Made by a program: the position numbers and the translations under genes. Source: Haemophilus parainfluenzae (GTDB lineage Bacteria; Pseudomonadota; Gammaproteobacteria; Enterobacterales; Pasteurellaceae). From it: a stretch of 64,000 bases of DNA. The notes under the pieces are model-generated. The model did no database searches, had not been told where the DNA came from, and saw only the letters and a program-made list of their open reading frames with translations. This document shows, in pieces, positions 18,641-27,950 of this stretch. The stretch is taken from positions 1,348,001 through 1,412,000 of the forward strand of contig NZ_CP063110.1 in the NCBI RefSeq assembly GCF_014931275.1, written 5' to 3'. The stretch's first letter is position 1, and every line of letters begins with the position of its first letter.

Positions 18641-19702
18641 TTAGGCTTCAGATTTATTAGTTAGTGCGATATATAAGCAAACCGCAAAGCCGGCAATTAA
18701 AAGATGAGGCGTAAAGGCTGCAACGCCTGAAGGAGCCGCTGCTAAGCCAAAGTTATGTGCCGCAGCTGCGCCAAGTAGCATACCGAGCACAAATAATGCT
18801 GAGTCATTGTTCCCTTCACCAATATTGACTAATTGCTTACCAGGGCAACCGCCGCCTAATGCAAAGCAAAGACCGCAAAGCGCCATAGAAAGGAAATTGT
18901 AGAGATAGTCATTATGCGCGATAGGTTGTTTTTCAAAGCCTAAATGGAATTGACCTAATAAAGCATTGGTTACTGCTGCAAAGACAATCAATGCAATCAC
19001 ACCGTTTAATAAGTGTGCATCACGGAAGAGGACAAAGTTTCGGAATGCCCCAATGGTGCAAAAACGCGATTTTTGCATCAGCACACCGAGAAGTAATCCG
19101 CCAGCTAGTGACATCCAAATAGCCGCATGTTGTGCACCCGGGCCTTTTTCAGAGGTGTAAATCGCGAGATTTTCACCAAATTTAAATTGGGTTAAGGCTA
19201 AAACAAGCAAAATTACGGCAAAGATTGGACCGATTAAGCCCGAAGATTGGCTTTGTTCCTTCGATTTACCTAATGAGAATCCTCGATTAGCGAAGAAAAT
19301 GCCACCCAATACGCCAGCAAATAATCCTACGATACCTGCAATTGCAGTGAGATCACCGCCACCTAATCGTAAATAAGCACGCCATGGACAACCTAAGAAA
19401 ATCAGCGCACCAAGCATCGCAAAAAAGCCTAAGCTAATACGAGCGAGTGGGGCAGAGCCACCACGAGGTTTGAATTCCTTAGATAAGAATGCACTGGCGA
19501 GTGCTCCTAAAACTAATCCAATGAGTTCTGGGCGAAGGTATTGTAATGGGGCTGCGTGGTGTAATCCAAGCGATCCTGCTGTATCGCGTAAGAAACAAGC
19601 CGCACAAAATCCCATATTACCAGGATTGCCATTGTAAGAGAGAAGTGGCGCAACGATACCAAGTGCAGCACCTGCAACCACAGGCCAAGTTAAAATTTTC
19701 AT
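18641..19702 (-). CDS. yedE: YedE/YeeE-family membrane protein linked to selenium metabolism
   Basis: The 353-residue inner-membrane protein has about ten helices and the paired cysteine motifs of the YedE/YeeE family: NMGFCAACFLRDTAGS near the N-terminus, FLGCPWRAYLRLGGGDL near 105, SRFCTIGAFRNF near 215 and GGGCPGKQLVNIGEGNNDSA near 285. The duplicated layout, with one such motif per helix bundle, is that of sulfur/selenium-compound transporters. The variant starting with the AACFLRD motif is usually annotated as the selenium-metabolism protein YedE/FdhT. Transport of selenium is a family-level proposal. No selenium gene is adjacent. A partial CRP-like site (TGTGA-N6-TCAAA) lies at 19814-19829. 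Confidence 0.75.
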   Translation of the reverse strand: MKILTWPVVAGAALGIVAPLLSYNGNPGNMGFCAACFLRDTAGSLGLHHAAPLQYLRPELIGLVLGALASAFLSKEFKPRGGSAPLARISLGFFAMLGALIFLGCPWRAYLRLGGGDLTAIAGIVGLFAGVLGGIFFANRGFSLGKSKEQSQSSGLIGPIFAVILLVLALTQFKFGENLAIYTSEKGPGAQHAAIWMSLAGGLLLGVLMQKSRFCTIGAFRNFVLFRDAHLLNGVIALIVFAAVTNALLGQFHLGFEKQPIAHNDYLYNFLSMALCGLCFALGGGCPGKQLVNIGEGNNDSALFVLGMLLGAAAAHNFGLAAAPSGVAAFTPHLLIAGFAVCLYIALTNKSEA

Positions 19703-20072
19703 AATTAGACCCTTGTGATATCTGAAGTTAAATTGAATTGTGTGTTTTTAATAATAAAAACAAAGGTATTGTAGAAAGAGTTGAAAAATAAAGAAAGTTT
19801 ATTTTTTTGAAATTGTGAGCAGGATCAAAGATTTATTTTAGGTCGCATGAACTTTTCAATATATCCCCTAACGAATTGATAAATAGGTATTATTTGGCAG
19901 TTGTGTTAGTATGTAGATTAGCCTTAATTTCTTGTGTTATAGGCTAAGAAAAGTGAAAATAATCAAAGCTTATTTAGTGAGAATTCTCATCAGATATAAA
20001 GGTAACTCTTTCTGGAAGGAGCAACACTAATGCTTATAAAAAATAAGAGTTGAATTAAAGGAAAAAGTATTT
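19703..20072. other. AT-rich intergenic region between the YedE gene and an orphan gene
   Basis: About 370 bases separate divergent genes. It holds a partial CRP-like site at 19814-19829 facing the YedE gene, a 12-base palindrome TGAGAATTCTCA around 19978-19989, and a tiny open frame at 20030-20053. Nothing else was recognised. Confidence 0.4.
20030..20053 (+). CDS. Possible seven-residue leader peptide
   Basis: ATG-CTT-ATA-AAA-AAT-AAG-AGT-TGA encodes MLIKNKS and is preceded by a strong ribosome site (GGAAGGAG). It ends 19 bases before the next ATG. It may be a translated leader or chance; nothing else supports it. Confidence 0.2.
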   Translation: MLIKNKS

Positions 20073-20576
20073 ATGAGTAAGTTTATTAAATTAACTTTGA
20101 AGTTTGTAAGCTTTCTATGTATTACTATATTTTTAGTGTTTTTAATATTCACTTTTAACTATAGATCTTATAATGATTATCACTACAACTCACCAGAAGA
20201 GTTCTTTAACTCAGAGTCATTTTCATGGTACGTGAATATTTTTCCTAAAAGTGCTAATAATATATTCTTGAGGGCTTTTATAGAAACCAATGAAATGATT
20301 GTTGTTTTTGATGTTAATAAGACTGATGAAATACCTATTTCTCAATTTTACAAGGTAGCCTCTATCGATAGAGGTATGGCTTTCTTAAAAGATGTAAATA
20401 TTCCAGGTTCTAAAAAACAATATTTTTTAGAAGGTGGTAATTTAAATTTATATTGTTATATTTATCAAAACCAATTTCCTTATCTAGTGAGTCGATCTGA
20501 TTCAGAGAATAATGATATAGCACATTATATATTTATATCACTCAGAACAGATGAGGTTCCAGAGCTTTGTCAATAA
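20073..20576 (+). CDS. Orphan membrane-anchored hypothetical protein
   Basis: I do not recognise this 167-residue protein. Residues about 8-28 form one N-terminal hydrophobic helix (LTLKFVSFLCITIFLVFLIFTF) with positive charge before it, so the rest is probably periplasmic. The soluble part is rich in Asn, Tyr, Phe and Ser and has no known motif. The gene is noticeably more AT-rich than its neighbours and uses rare codons such as ATA and AGA, which suggests transfer. An AAAGGAAA ribosome site supports the ATG at 20073. It lies directly outside the duplicated DUF484 fragment that borders the ABC importer, so it belongs to the variable region. Confidence 0.65.
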   Translation: MSKFIKLTLKFVSFLCITIFLVFLIFTFNYRSYNDYHYNSPEEFFNSESFSWYVNIFPKSANNIFLRAFIETNEMIVVFDVNKTDEIPISQFYKVASIDRGMAFLKDVNIPGSKKQYFLEGGNLNLYCYIYQNQFPYLVSRSDSENNDIAHYIFISLRTDEVPELCQ

Positions 20577-20617
20577 ATTTGAATCTTATAAAGTATTTTT
20601 ACCACTTAAAATGTTTT

Positions 20618-20737
20618 GTTTACGCATATCTCCCCAAGTGCAATTCCACAATATCGACTAAATGTCGAAGAAATGTGGTGTCTTGGTCGTTGTGGAAACG
20701 GTCAGTATCTCGAGATTTAAAGAGTAAAAGTGCGGTT
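20618..20737 (-). repeat. Direct repeat: displaced 3' end of the DUF484 gene (copy A)
   Basis: This 120-base segment matches 25791-25910 at about 110 of 120 positions. Read leftwards it encodes the last 38 residues and stop of the DUF484 protein, from TALLLFKSRD through FLRHLVDIVELHLGRYA. The five differences in the first 36 codons are all synonymous; only the last two residues differ (YA here, WL in the full gene). Its right edge is an uptake sequence, which also forms half of the terminator of the adjacent ABC operon. It has no start and is a remnant. Confidence 0.9.
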
Positions 20738-20755
20738 AAATTTAACCGCACTTGG
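20727..20755 (-). terminator. Uptake-signal inverted pair at the end of the two-ATPase ABC operon
   Basis: AAGTGCGGTTAAATTTAACCGCACTT is a perfect dyad just past the stop of the last ABC gene. One arm belongs to the duplicated DUF484 fragment, so this terminator looks like a hybrid made at the recombination junction. Confidence 0.65.
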
Positions 20756-20761
20756 GATATG

Positions 20762-21820
20762 TTATTCAGCAGGGTACCAATGCAAATGTTCAAAGGCTAT
20801 CTGACATGTTTCCCCTTCTTTCGGACCAGAATCTCGTCGTCCAATTTGAACACGAATATCTTGATCTCCAACTTGGATATTATAATCCGTCACTTCACCA
20901 AGATAAGAGCGACGTTTTACGACACCAGGGATTCCACCTTGTTGAACAAATTCAATGTCAGATGGACGGCTTGCTAATATGGCTTTACCTTGTGAAAGTA
21001 AGTCATTATTTGGCATTTCTGGAAGATTGAAAATACCATCAACTTTATCAATATGAATACCTTGCGATGCTAGGTTTACATTTAATTGATTTGATAACCC
21101 GATAAAATTGAAGACAAACTTGTTAGCTGGGTTATTATAAATATTTAATGGGGTATCAATTTGTTGTACTGCCCCTTTTTTCATGACCATAATACGATCT
21201 GAAAGTGCCATCGCTTCAGATTGGTCATGAGTCACATAAATAATTGAGAACCCAAATTTTTTCTGTAATGCCTTAATTTCAAAACGCATTTCTTCGCGAA
21301 GATGGGGATCTAAGCTTGATAATGGTTCGTCTAGTAACATGACGTCTGGGTTGATTGCTAATGCTCTAGCAAGAGCCACACGTTGTTTTCCGCCACCAGA
21401 TAAATCATCAGGGCTTTTCTTGGCAACACTAAGTAAATTAGTGTGTCTTAAGGCATCAGTTGTTCGTTTTTCAATTTCTTGTGCTGAAATATTTTTGAGT
21501 TTTAACGGAAAGGCAACGTTATCGTATACCGTCATATGTGGCCATACTGCAAAGGCCTGAAAGACCATACCGAAATTGCGTTTCTCTGGCGGGAGATAGA
21601 AATTGTTTTTCTTCGATGACAGTAATTTATCACCGACTTTAATTTCTCCTCCGTCTAAGTCTTCAAAGCCAGCGATCATTCTTAGGGTTGTTGTTTTTCC
21701 ACAACCTGATGGCCCTAGCATAGAGAAACATTCTCCTTTTTCGATAGAAAGGTTAAGATCTTCAATGGCAATAACATCACCAAATTTTTTCATGACATGA
21801 TTTAATTGAATATAGCTCAT
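20762..21820 (-). CDS. ABC importer ATPase, second of two in the operon
   Basis: This 352-residue cytoplasmic ATPase is of the ferric/organophosphate/sugar-phosphate importer class (FbpC, AfuC, PhnT-like). It has Walker A GPSGCGKTT near 34-42, Walker B VMLLDEPLSSLD, the H-loop in YVTHDQSEAMALSDR and a C-terminal regulatory (TOBE-like) region with ASRPSDIEF. The signature reads LSGGGKQR where LSGGQ is usual, so one conserved glutamine is replaced by glycine. It is the last gene of a four-gene operon that contains a second, only moderately similar ATPase; a heterodimeric ATPase pair is likely. Substrate not determined. Confidence 0.85.
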   Translation of the reverse strand: MSYIQLNHVMKKFGDVIAIEDLNLSIEKGECFSMLGPSGCGKTTTLRMIAGFEDLDGGEIKVGDKLLSSKKNNFYLPPEKRNFGMVFQAFAVWPHMTVYDNVAFPLKLKNISAQEIEKRTTDALRHTNLLSVAKKSPDDLSGGGKQRVALARALAINPDVMLLDEPLSSLDPHLREEMRFEIKALQKKFGFSIIYVTHDQSEAMALSDRIMVMKKGAVQQIDTPLNIYNNPANKFVFNFIGLSNQLNVNLASQGIHIDKVDGIFNLPEMPNNDLLSQGKAILASRPSDIEFVQQGGIPGVVKRRSYLGEVTDYNIQVGDQDIRVQIGRRDSGPKEGETCQIAFEHLHWYPAE

Positions 21821-21837
21821 CTTTTACTCCTAACCTT

Positions 21838-23532
21838 CTATTTTTGAGTTTTCTTTTCAGCATAACGTTTAATAACGGTTTGACCTAACACAATAATTAT
21901 TAGGGCAATACCCGCTAATGCCGCAGAATAAACGGTTTCACCATCTTCATTTAGGGTATAAATTGCTACCCCGATGGTTCGTGTAGAAGGACCATATAAC
22001 ATAACAGAAACGGTCAATTCACGTAGAGCTGGAAGGAAAATCAGGAAGAAAGCAGCAATCATCCCTGGTCTTACGAGTGGGATAACAATATCTTTTAAGG
22101 ATTGCCACATACTTGCTCCACATGCTCGAGAAGCTTCAACTAATGAATCATGTACTTGCTCAAGTGCTGCAGAGTTAGCTTTGAGTGAGAAAGCCATATA
22201 ACGTGCAATGTAAGCAATTAAAATAATCCAAACTGTGTTGTAGAGATTGATACCAAATTTACCACTCCAGGCAAGGATCACCCCAAGAGCAATGACAGAG
22301 CCTGGTACGGAGAATGGCAACATCCCTAAGAACTCAAGAATGCCTTTTCCGCGAACACGCATTTTAACGATAACATAAGAAATCATTACCCCGGCAAACA
22401 TGGTAATCAGTGCTGCAGCAAGACCGAGAGTCACACTATTGCGAATTGCATCTTTTGTTAACTGCCATTCAAATAAGATGAATTTATAGTTATCTAATGT
22501 GAGATTTTCCCATGTAATTGGTAATCCATAGGTTTTTAATCCTCCAACAAGGAAAATCGTGACTGTAGGCAATACGATTGTAAAGGCGATGTAGAGTAAG
22601 CAAATAACAAGCAACGGTTTTCTCAAACCACGAAGTTTTACTTCAATAGGTCTAAAGCTTTTACCTGCAATAATTTGGAAGCGGCCTTTATTTAAGATTT
22701 TGTTTTGTAACCAAATAATCAGTGCTGCAGTGAATACTAAAACAGTTGCAAGTACAGTACCGGTACGAATGGCTTCAAAACTACCAGCACTTTGGTGAAT
22801 GCGTTCATAAATGAGGGTTGGAATGTTAAAAATACCATTTTCTACGCCCAGTACGGCAACAGTACCAAAGTGAGCCATAGAATAGAGCATAATGAGTAAT
22901 GCACCAGAAAGGATACTTGGCATGACGAGTGGAATGGTAATTTTACGTGTAATGGTAAAGAGGCTTGCGCCTGAGATTCTCGCTGATTCTTCTAATGTAG
23001 GGTCCATGCGCTCTAATGCACCACAGACTTGGATAAAGACGAATGGGAAAAGATACATCGTTTCTACAGCCATAATACCGGCGTAGCTATAGATATTAAA
23101 AATAGGTCCATCAAATCCTAAATCCATGAAGAATTGGTTAATGTAACCAGAACGTGGTGAAAGTAACATTTTCCAAGCTAATGCCCCAATAAAAGAAGGA
23201 AGCATAAAAGGTACAAGGAACATCACTTTCATAAAACCTTTATAAGGTAGATCTGTTCGAGTCACTAACCAAGCAAAAAATGTACCAATAATCGTACTCA
23301 TCACAGTTACGCCAGATGCGATGAAAAGTGAATTGAGTAATGCTTCATAGGTTTCTTCTTGCTTAAGAATATTCACCACATCGGTGATATTAAATTGCCC
23401 ATCAACCCAAAAAGAATTGAGGAAAATAAGTAAAACAGGAACCGCAACAACGATAACTAAGATACCGATAGATAAGGCTAGAATAACGTTAGCAATATTA
23501 AATGGATGATTATTTTGAATAGTTGTAGCCAT
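21838..23532 (-). CDS. Fused ABC importer permease (two transmembrane domains)
   Basis: The 564-residue inner-membrane protein contains two permease domains of about 270 residues in one chain, roughly 12 helices. Each half ends with the ATPase-contacting EAA loop: EESARISGASLFTITRKITIPL near residue 182 and VEASRACGASMWQSLKDIVIPL near 467. Fused permeases of this length occur in FbpB/AfuB-type and PhnU-type transporters for ferric iron, sugar phosphates or aminophosphonates. The two different EAA loops would suit two different ATPases, one from each flanking gene. Gaps to neighbours are 17 and 11 bases. Confidence 0.87.
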   Translation of the reverse strand: MATTIQNNHPFNIANVILALSIGILVIVVAVPVLLIFLNSFWVDGQFNITDVVNILKQEETYEALLNSLFIASGVTVMSTIIGTFFAWLVTRTDLPYKGFMKVMFLVPFMLPSFIGALAWKMLLSPRSGYINQFFMDLGFDGPIFNIYSYAGIMAVETMYLFPFVFIQVCGALERMDPTLEESARISGASLFTITRKITIPLVMPSILSGALLIMLYSMAHFGTVAVLGVENGIFNIPTLIYERIHQSAGSFEAIRTGTVLATVLVFTAALIIWLQNKILNKGRFQIIAGKSFRPIEVKLRGLRKPLLVICLLYIAFTIVLPTVTIFLVGGLKTYGLPITWENLTLDNYKFILFEWQLTKDAIRNSVTLGLAAALITMFAGVMISYVIVKMRVRGKGILEFLGMLPFSVPGSVIALGVILAWSGKFGINLYNTVWIILIAYIARYMAFSLKANSAALEQVHDSLVEASRACGASMWQSLKDIVIPLVRPGMIAAFFLIFLPALRELTVSVMLYGPSTRTIGVAIYTLNEDGETVYSAALAGIALIIIVLGQTVIKRYAEKKTQK

Positions 23533-23543
23533 AATAAACCCCT

Positions 23544-24614
23544 CTAGATTTCTTTAGCAGAATCAAACCAAAGCAAATCATGAAAACTGATAAAGCAATT
23601 TTCACCTTCATTGAACATTAAATTATTACGTAATGCTTTATTAGTTGGGATTTCTGTTCGTAGTGTTACACCGTCAATCTCTACCATATAATCCATTACC
23701 GCGCCAAGAAAGCTGGCTCTTGATATTTTTCCTAGTAAACCTTCATTGTCTTTGCTTAGTATGATATCGGAAGGTCGACATCCTAATTTTCCTGAGTTAG
23801 GTGGCAAGTTTTTCCAGTTTAAAATTTGATTACCTTCTCCAATATAGTGATGATTATTTTCGTATCGGACTGGAATGAAATTGGCGAGTCCCATAAATTT
23901 AAATACCATCTCATTTTCTGAGCGCTCATAAATGTCCCATGGTGTTCCAACTTGTTGGATATCGCCATGTTCATTCATAATGGCCAAACGATCTGATATT
24001 GCGAGGGCAATTTCCTGGTCATGTGTTACGTACAGAATAGTAATACCGAGTTTTTTCTGTAATTCTTTAATTTCAAAACGCATTTCTTCTCGAAGATTGG
24101 CATCCAAATTATTGAGAGGTTCGTCCAAGAGCATTAAAGATGGTTTAGCAACTAATGCCCTTGCGAGAGCAACGCGCTGTTGTTGCCCCCCTGATAATTG
24201 AGAAGGTAAACGTTCTTCTAAACCAGTTAAATTAACTAATTCAACCACTTCCATCACTTGTTTATGGAGAGCTTGTTTTTCAATATTCTTTAATTTAAGA
24301 GGGTAGGCGATATTGTCAAAGACAGTCATATGTGGCCAAACAGCATAATCTTGGAAGACCACACCTAGACCGCGTTGATCTGGCGGAATATCCGTGTTTG
24401 TAGCGGGATCGGCAACAACCACATCATCAATTAAAATACGGCCACTATCTGGCACATCGAATCCTGCAAGCAGGCGTAATAAGACAGTTTTTCCACAGCC
24501 GGATGGGCCAAGAAGCGTAAAACATTCTCCATCTTGTACAACTAAGGACAGATTTTTTAACACTTCATTTGAACCGAATTTTTTGGATACATTTTCAAAT
24601 GTAATTGTTGCCAT
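23544..24614 (-). CDS. ABC importer ATPase, first of two in the operon
   Basis: The 356-residue ATPase has Walker A GPSGCGKTV, the canonical signature LSGGQQQRVALARAL, Walker B LMLLDEPLNNLD, the H-loop in YVTHDQEIALAISDR and a C-terminal TOBE-like segment with GCRPSDIIL. It shares the overall design of the other ATPase in the operon, but only in motifs and scattered stretches. ATG at 24614 with AAGGAG eight bases upstream is preferred over GTG at 24620. Together with the fused permease and the binding protein it forms a complete importer even without the second ATPase, so the extra copy needs explaining. Confidence 0.87.
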   Translation of the reverse strand: MATITFENVSKKFGSNEVLKNLSLVVQDGECFTLLGPSGCGKTVLLRLLAGFDVPDSGRILIDDVVVADPATNTDIPPDQRGLGVVFQDYAVWPHMTVFDNIAYPLKLKNIEKQALHKQVMEVVELVNLTGLEERLPSQLSGGQQQRVALARALVAKPSLMLLDEPLNNLDANLREEMRFEIKELQKKLGITILYVTHDQEIALAISDRLAIMNEHGDIQQVGTPWDIYERSENEMVFKFMGLANFIPVRYENNHHYIGEGNQILNWKNLPPNSGKLGCRPSDIILSKDNEGLLGKISRASFLGAVMDYMVEIDGVTLRTEIPTNKALRNNLMFNEGENCFISFHDLLWFDSAKEI

Positions 24615-24633
24615 AATCACTACTCCTTACTGA

Positions 24634-25629
24634 TTAACGACCTTGAAGAATTTGAGTGAAATGTTTAATTGTTTCTTCTTTTTCTGACATTAATTTTTCA
24701 TAGTCAATAGGAATCGCTCTTGACACGGCATCTTCTAGAGATGGCATACCAAATTTAGCATCAAGTTCAATACCTTTTCTAACTGGTAATGTTCCTTCAT
24801 TTGCAATGATTTTTTGCCCATCTTCAGAAAGTAAGAAGTCAATAAATTTTTGTGAAGCAGCAAGGTGTTCAGTGCCTTTTAAGATTGCTGCAGGGCTAGG
24901 GATGACGAGCGTTTCTTTTGGATAAACCAATTTTAATTGCGCGCCTTTTTTAATTTTATCGTTGGTAATATAGTCAACAGCGAGAGAGGCTAATAAATCA
25001 CCAGATGCGGTATCGTCGATAACTTGTCCTGCACCTTTACCCACTTTAGCTTTATTTGCTTTTAATTTTTCAAAGAATTCCCAACCAAATTTATCTTTTA
25101 ATAAAGATACACTCATATATGACGTACCCGATAATGCAGGGTTTGCAATACCAAATGCACCTTTATATTCAGGTTTTAAGATATCAGCCCATTCAGCAGG
25201 CGGGTTATCTTTAACGAAGCGGGTATTGTAGGCGATTGCTAGCGTACCGAGGCGGATTGGGGTAAAAGAACCATCGAAGTTAGGGATAGGATTAACAATA
25301 TTAGCCGTTTCAGGAGAAACATAAGCTTCAAGCATGTCGTTTTTTTTCATTTGGAAGAAGTCAGGTACTTCACTTGTCCAAATCACATCGGCCATAATTT
25401 TCCCGGATTCTTTTTCCGTTGCAATTTTAGCCATCAATTTTCCGGCGCCGGCAGACTGATAATCCATTTCAACATCTGGATGTTTTTCAGTAAATTTTGC
25501 TTTTAATGCACCAATTAATGATTCTTTCATTGATGTGTACACAATTAATTTTTCTTGTGCCGCAGCCATATTACTAAGTGACATACCTAGTCCAATGGCA
25601 ATCAATGTTAAAGACATTTTTTTATTCAT
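24634..25629 (-). CDS. Periplasmic substrate-binding protein of the two-ATPase ABC importer
   Basis: The 331-residue protein has a signal peptide ending near MAAAQEK (about residue 25) and the class II binding-protein fold (KLIVYTSMKESLIGALKAKFTEKHPDVEMDYQSAGAGKLMAKI). It resembles FbpA/AfuA and the aminophosphonate-binding PhnS-type proteins. It lacks the adjacent tyrosine pair that FbpA uses to hold ferric iron; the matching region reads SLAVDYITND. A hexose phosphate or phosphonate is therefore at least as likely a ligand as iron. First gene of the operon, with a CRP site about 140 bases upstream and no Fur box. Confidence 0.85.
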   Translation of the reverse strand: MNKKMSLTLIAIGLGMSLSNMAAAQEKLIVYTSMKESLIGALKAKFTEKHPDVEMDYQSAGAGKLMAKIATEKESGKIMADVIWTSEVPDFFQMKKNDMLEAYVSPETANIVNPIPNFDGSFTPIRLGTLAIAYNTRFVKDNPPAEWADILKPEYKGAFGIANPALSGTSYMSVSLLKDKFGWEFFEKLKANKAKVGKGAGQVIDDTASGDLLASLAVDYITNDKIKKGAQLKLVYPKETLVIPSPAAILKGTEHLAASQKFIDFLLSEDGQKIIANEGTLPVRKGIELDAKFGMPSLEDAVSRAIPIDYEKLMSEKEETIKHFTQILQGR

Positions 25630-25767
25630 AATGAAACCTCACTGAGATAGGGATAAAATCAGTAAATGAGATCAAACTACGATCGCCATTTATACCAAAA
25701 CATCTAATCTACAAAATACGCTTAAATATTTGAATATAAAAGTCTAAATTTAAATAATTTTCAGATT

Positions 25768-25783
25768 TGTGATAGAGATCACT
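25768..25783. promoter_or_regulatory. CRP (cAMP receptor protein) site upstream of the ABC importer operon
   Basis: TGTGA-TAGAGA-TCACT matches the TGTGA-N6-TCACA consensus with one mismatch, and the outer bases are AT-rich as in strong sites. It lies between the DUF484 stop and the binding-protein gene, about 140 bases before the latter's ATG, in a region AT-rich enough for a promoter. It suggests control by carbon status. Confidence 0.65.
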
Positions 25784-25790
25784 TAATAAC

Positions 25791-25910
25791 GTTTAAAGCC
25801 ATCTTCCCAAATGCAATTCCACAATATCGACTAAATGTCGAAGAAATGTGGTGTCTTGGTCGTTGTGGAAACGGTCTGTGTCTCGAGATTTGAAGAGTAA
25901 AAGTGCGGTT
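25791..25910 (-). repeat. Direct repeat: 3' end of the intact DUF484 gene (copy B)
   Basis: This is the partner of 20618-20737, here as the true 3' end of the DUF484 gene. The two copies bracket the four-gene ABC operon. The right edge of similarity is the uptake sequence AAGTGCGGTT at 25901-25910. Confidence 0.9.
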
Positions 25911-26458
25911 GGTTTTTGCGGTGTTCCACCCAAACGGCAAATCACTACAGAGCCGATAGGGAGCTCTTCTGGAAGGAACATGAGGGCTTTTTCTTTATTG
26001 GAGAGATCGCCTAAATAGAATTGGCGTAAGCCCATGCGCTCTAGGCGAATAAGTTCAAAGGCTTTTCGGTCTAACCAATGTTGTTCAGGAATAGTGCTAT
26101 TTTTTTGCCAACTGTCAGTAAAAAGTAAGATTTTTGCACCTTCTAGCTCATAGCCTTTCGCCCAGTCATCAAGCTTTTCATTGATGGCGATAAAGTCTTC
26201 TGTTTGAAACAGCTTCTTCTGCAAAGGCAAGAGAGCAAAGAAAATATCTGCTTCTTGATGGGCAAGTTGATGAAATTTTTCGAGGAGTTGAGTAAGCGTT
26301 TTGATCTGTTCTCGTTGCTGAGCAAGCTGTGCTTCGACTAAGGAAATCGTCCCTTCTTCATGGCTATGCGGAATGGTAAGCTGTTGAAGTAGTTCTGGGC
26401 GATGAGTAAAAAAATCAGGGTGATTTTTTAGGTAGTCAGCAATATCTTGTTCAGTCAT
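25793..26458 (-). CDS. DUF484 family protein (GAF-like)
   Basis: The 221-residue protein is a DUF484 member. It starts with the typical TEQDIADYLKNHPDFFTHRPELLQQLTIPHSHEEGTISLVEAQLAQQREQI block (residues 1-60, helical and probably coiled-coil), followed by a GAF-like domain. Function is unknown; in other bacteria the gene is often near xerC and dapF. ATG at 26458 is chosen because AAGGAG lies just upstream. Its last 38 codons are duplicated at 20618-20737. It lies downstream of purA but an uptake-sequence terminator separates them. Confidence 0.85.
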   Translation of the reverse strand: MTEQDIADYLKNHPDFFTHRPELLQQLTIPHSHEEGTISLVEAQLAQQREQIKTLTQLLEKFHQLAHQEADIFFALLPLQKKLFQTEDFIAINEKLDDWAKGYELEGAKILLFTDSWQKNSTIPEQHWLDRKAFELIRLERMGLRQFYLGDLSNKEKALMFLPEELPIGSVVICRLGGTPQKPTALLLFKSRDTDRFHNDQDTTFLRHLVDIVELHLGRWL

Positions 26459-26476
26459 CAAAAACTCCTTAAAAAA

Positions 26477-26514
26477 TAACCGCACTTGGTTATGCCAAAG
26501 TGCGGTTTATTTTT
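26477..26514 (-). terminator. Uptake-signal inverted pair after purA
   Basis: ACCGCACTTTGG / CCAAGTGCGGT stem with a T run on the minus strand, between purA and the DUF484 gene. Confidence 0.7.
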
Positions 26515-26522
26515 ATGCTGTT

Positions 26523-27854
<1,332 letters not shown>

Positions 27855-27908
27855 TCAGACAAACGATTACTTTACTCTTTTTTTGCCGTAATCTCAAATT
27901 TAAAACGT

Positions 27909-27940
27909 AAAAAAGTGCGGTTATTTTTAACCGCACTTTC
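27909..27940 (-). terminator. Uptake-signal inverted pair after lysC
   Basis: GAAAGTGCGGTTA / TAACCGCACTTTTTT read on the minus strand, between lysC and purA. Confidence 0.75.
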
Positions 27941-27950
27941 TCTAAATTTA

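Noticed and set aside
19978-19989. Palindrome TGAGAATTCTCA as a Fur or other operator
   Set aside because: It is short, contains a restriction-type palindrome common by chance, and does not match the Fur consensus well.
20567-20977. 136-residue plus-strand open frame
   Set aside because: It is antisense to the ATPase gene and to the duplicated DUF484 fragment; no family features.
24634-25629. Calling the binding protein FbpA/HitA (ferric iron)
   Set aside because: The adjacent tyrosine pair that holds iron is absent, there is no Fur box, and the upstream site fits CRP.
20618-25910. Composite transposon or integrative element carrying the ABC operon
   Set aside because: No transposase, integrase or terminal inverted repeats; the flanking repeats are coding sequence of the neighbouring gene.
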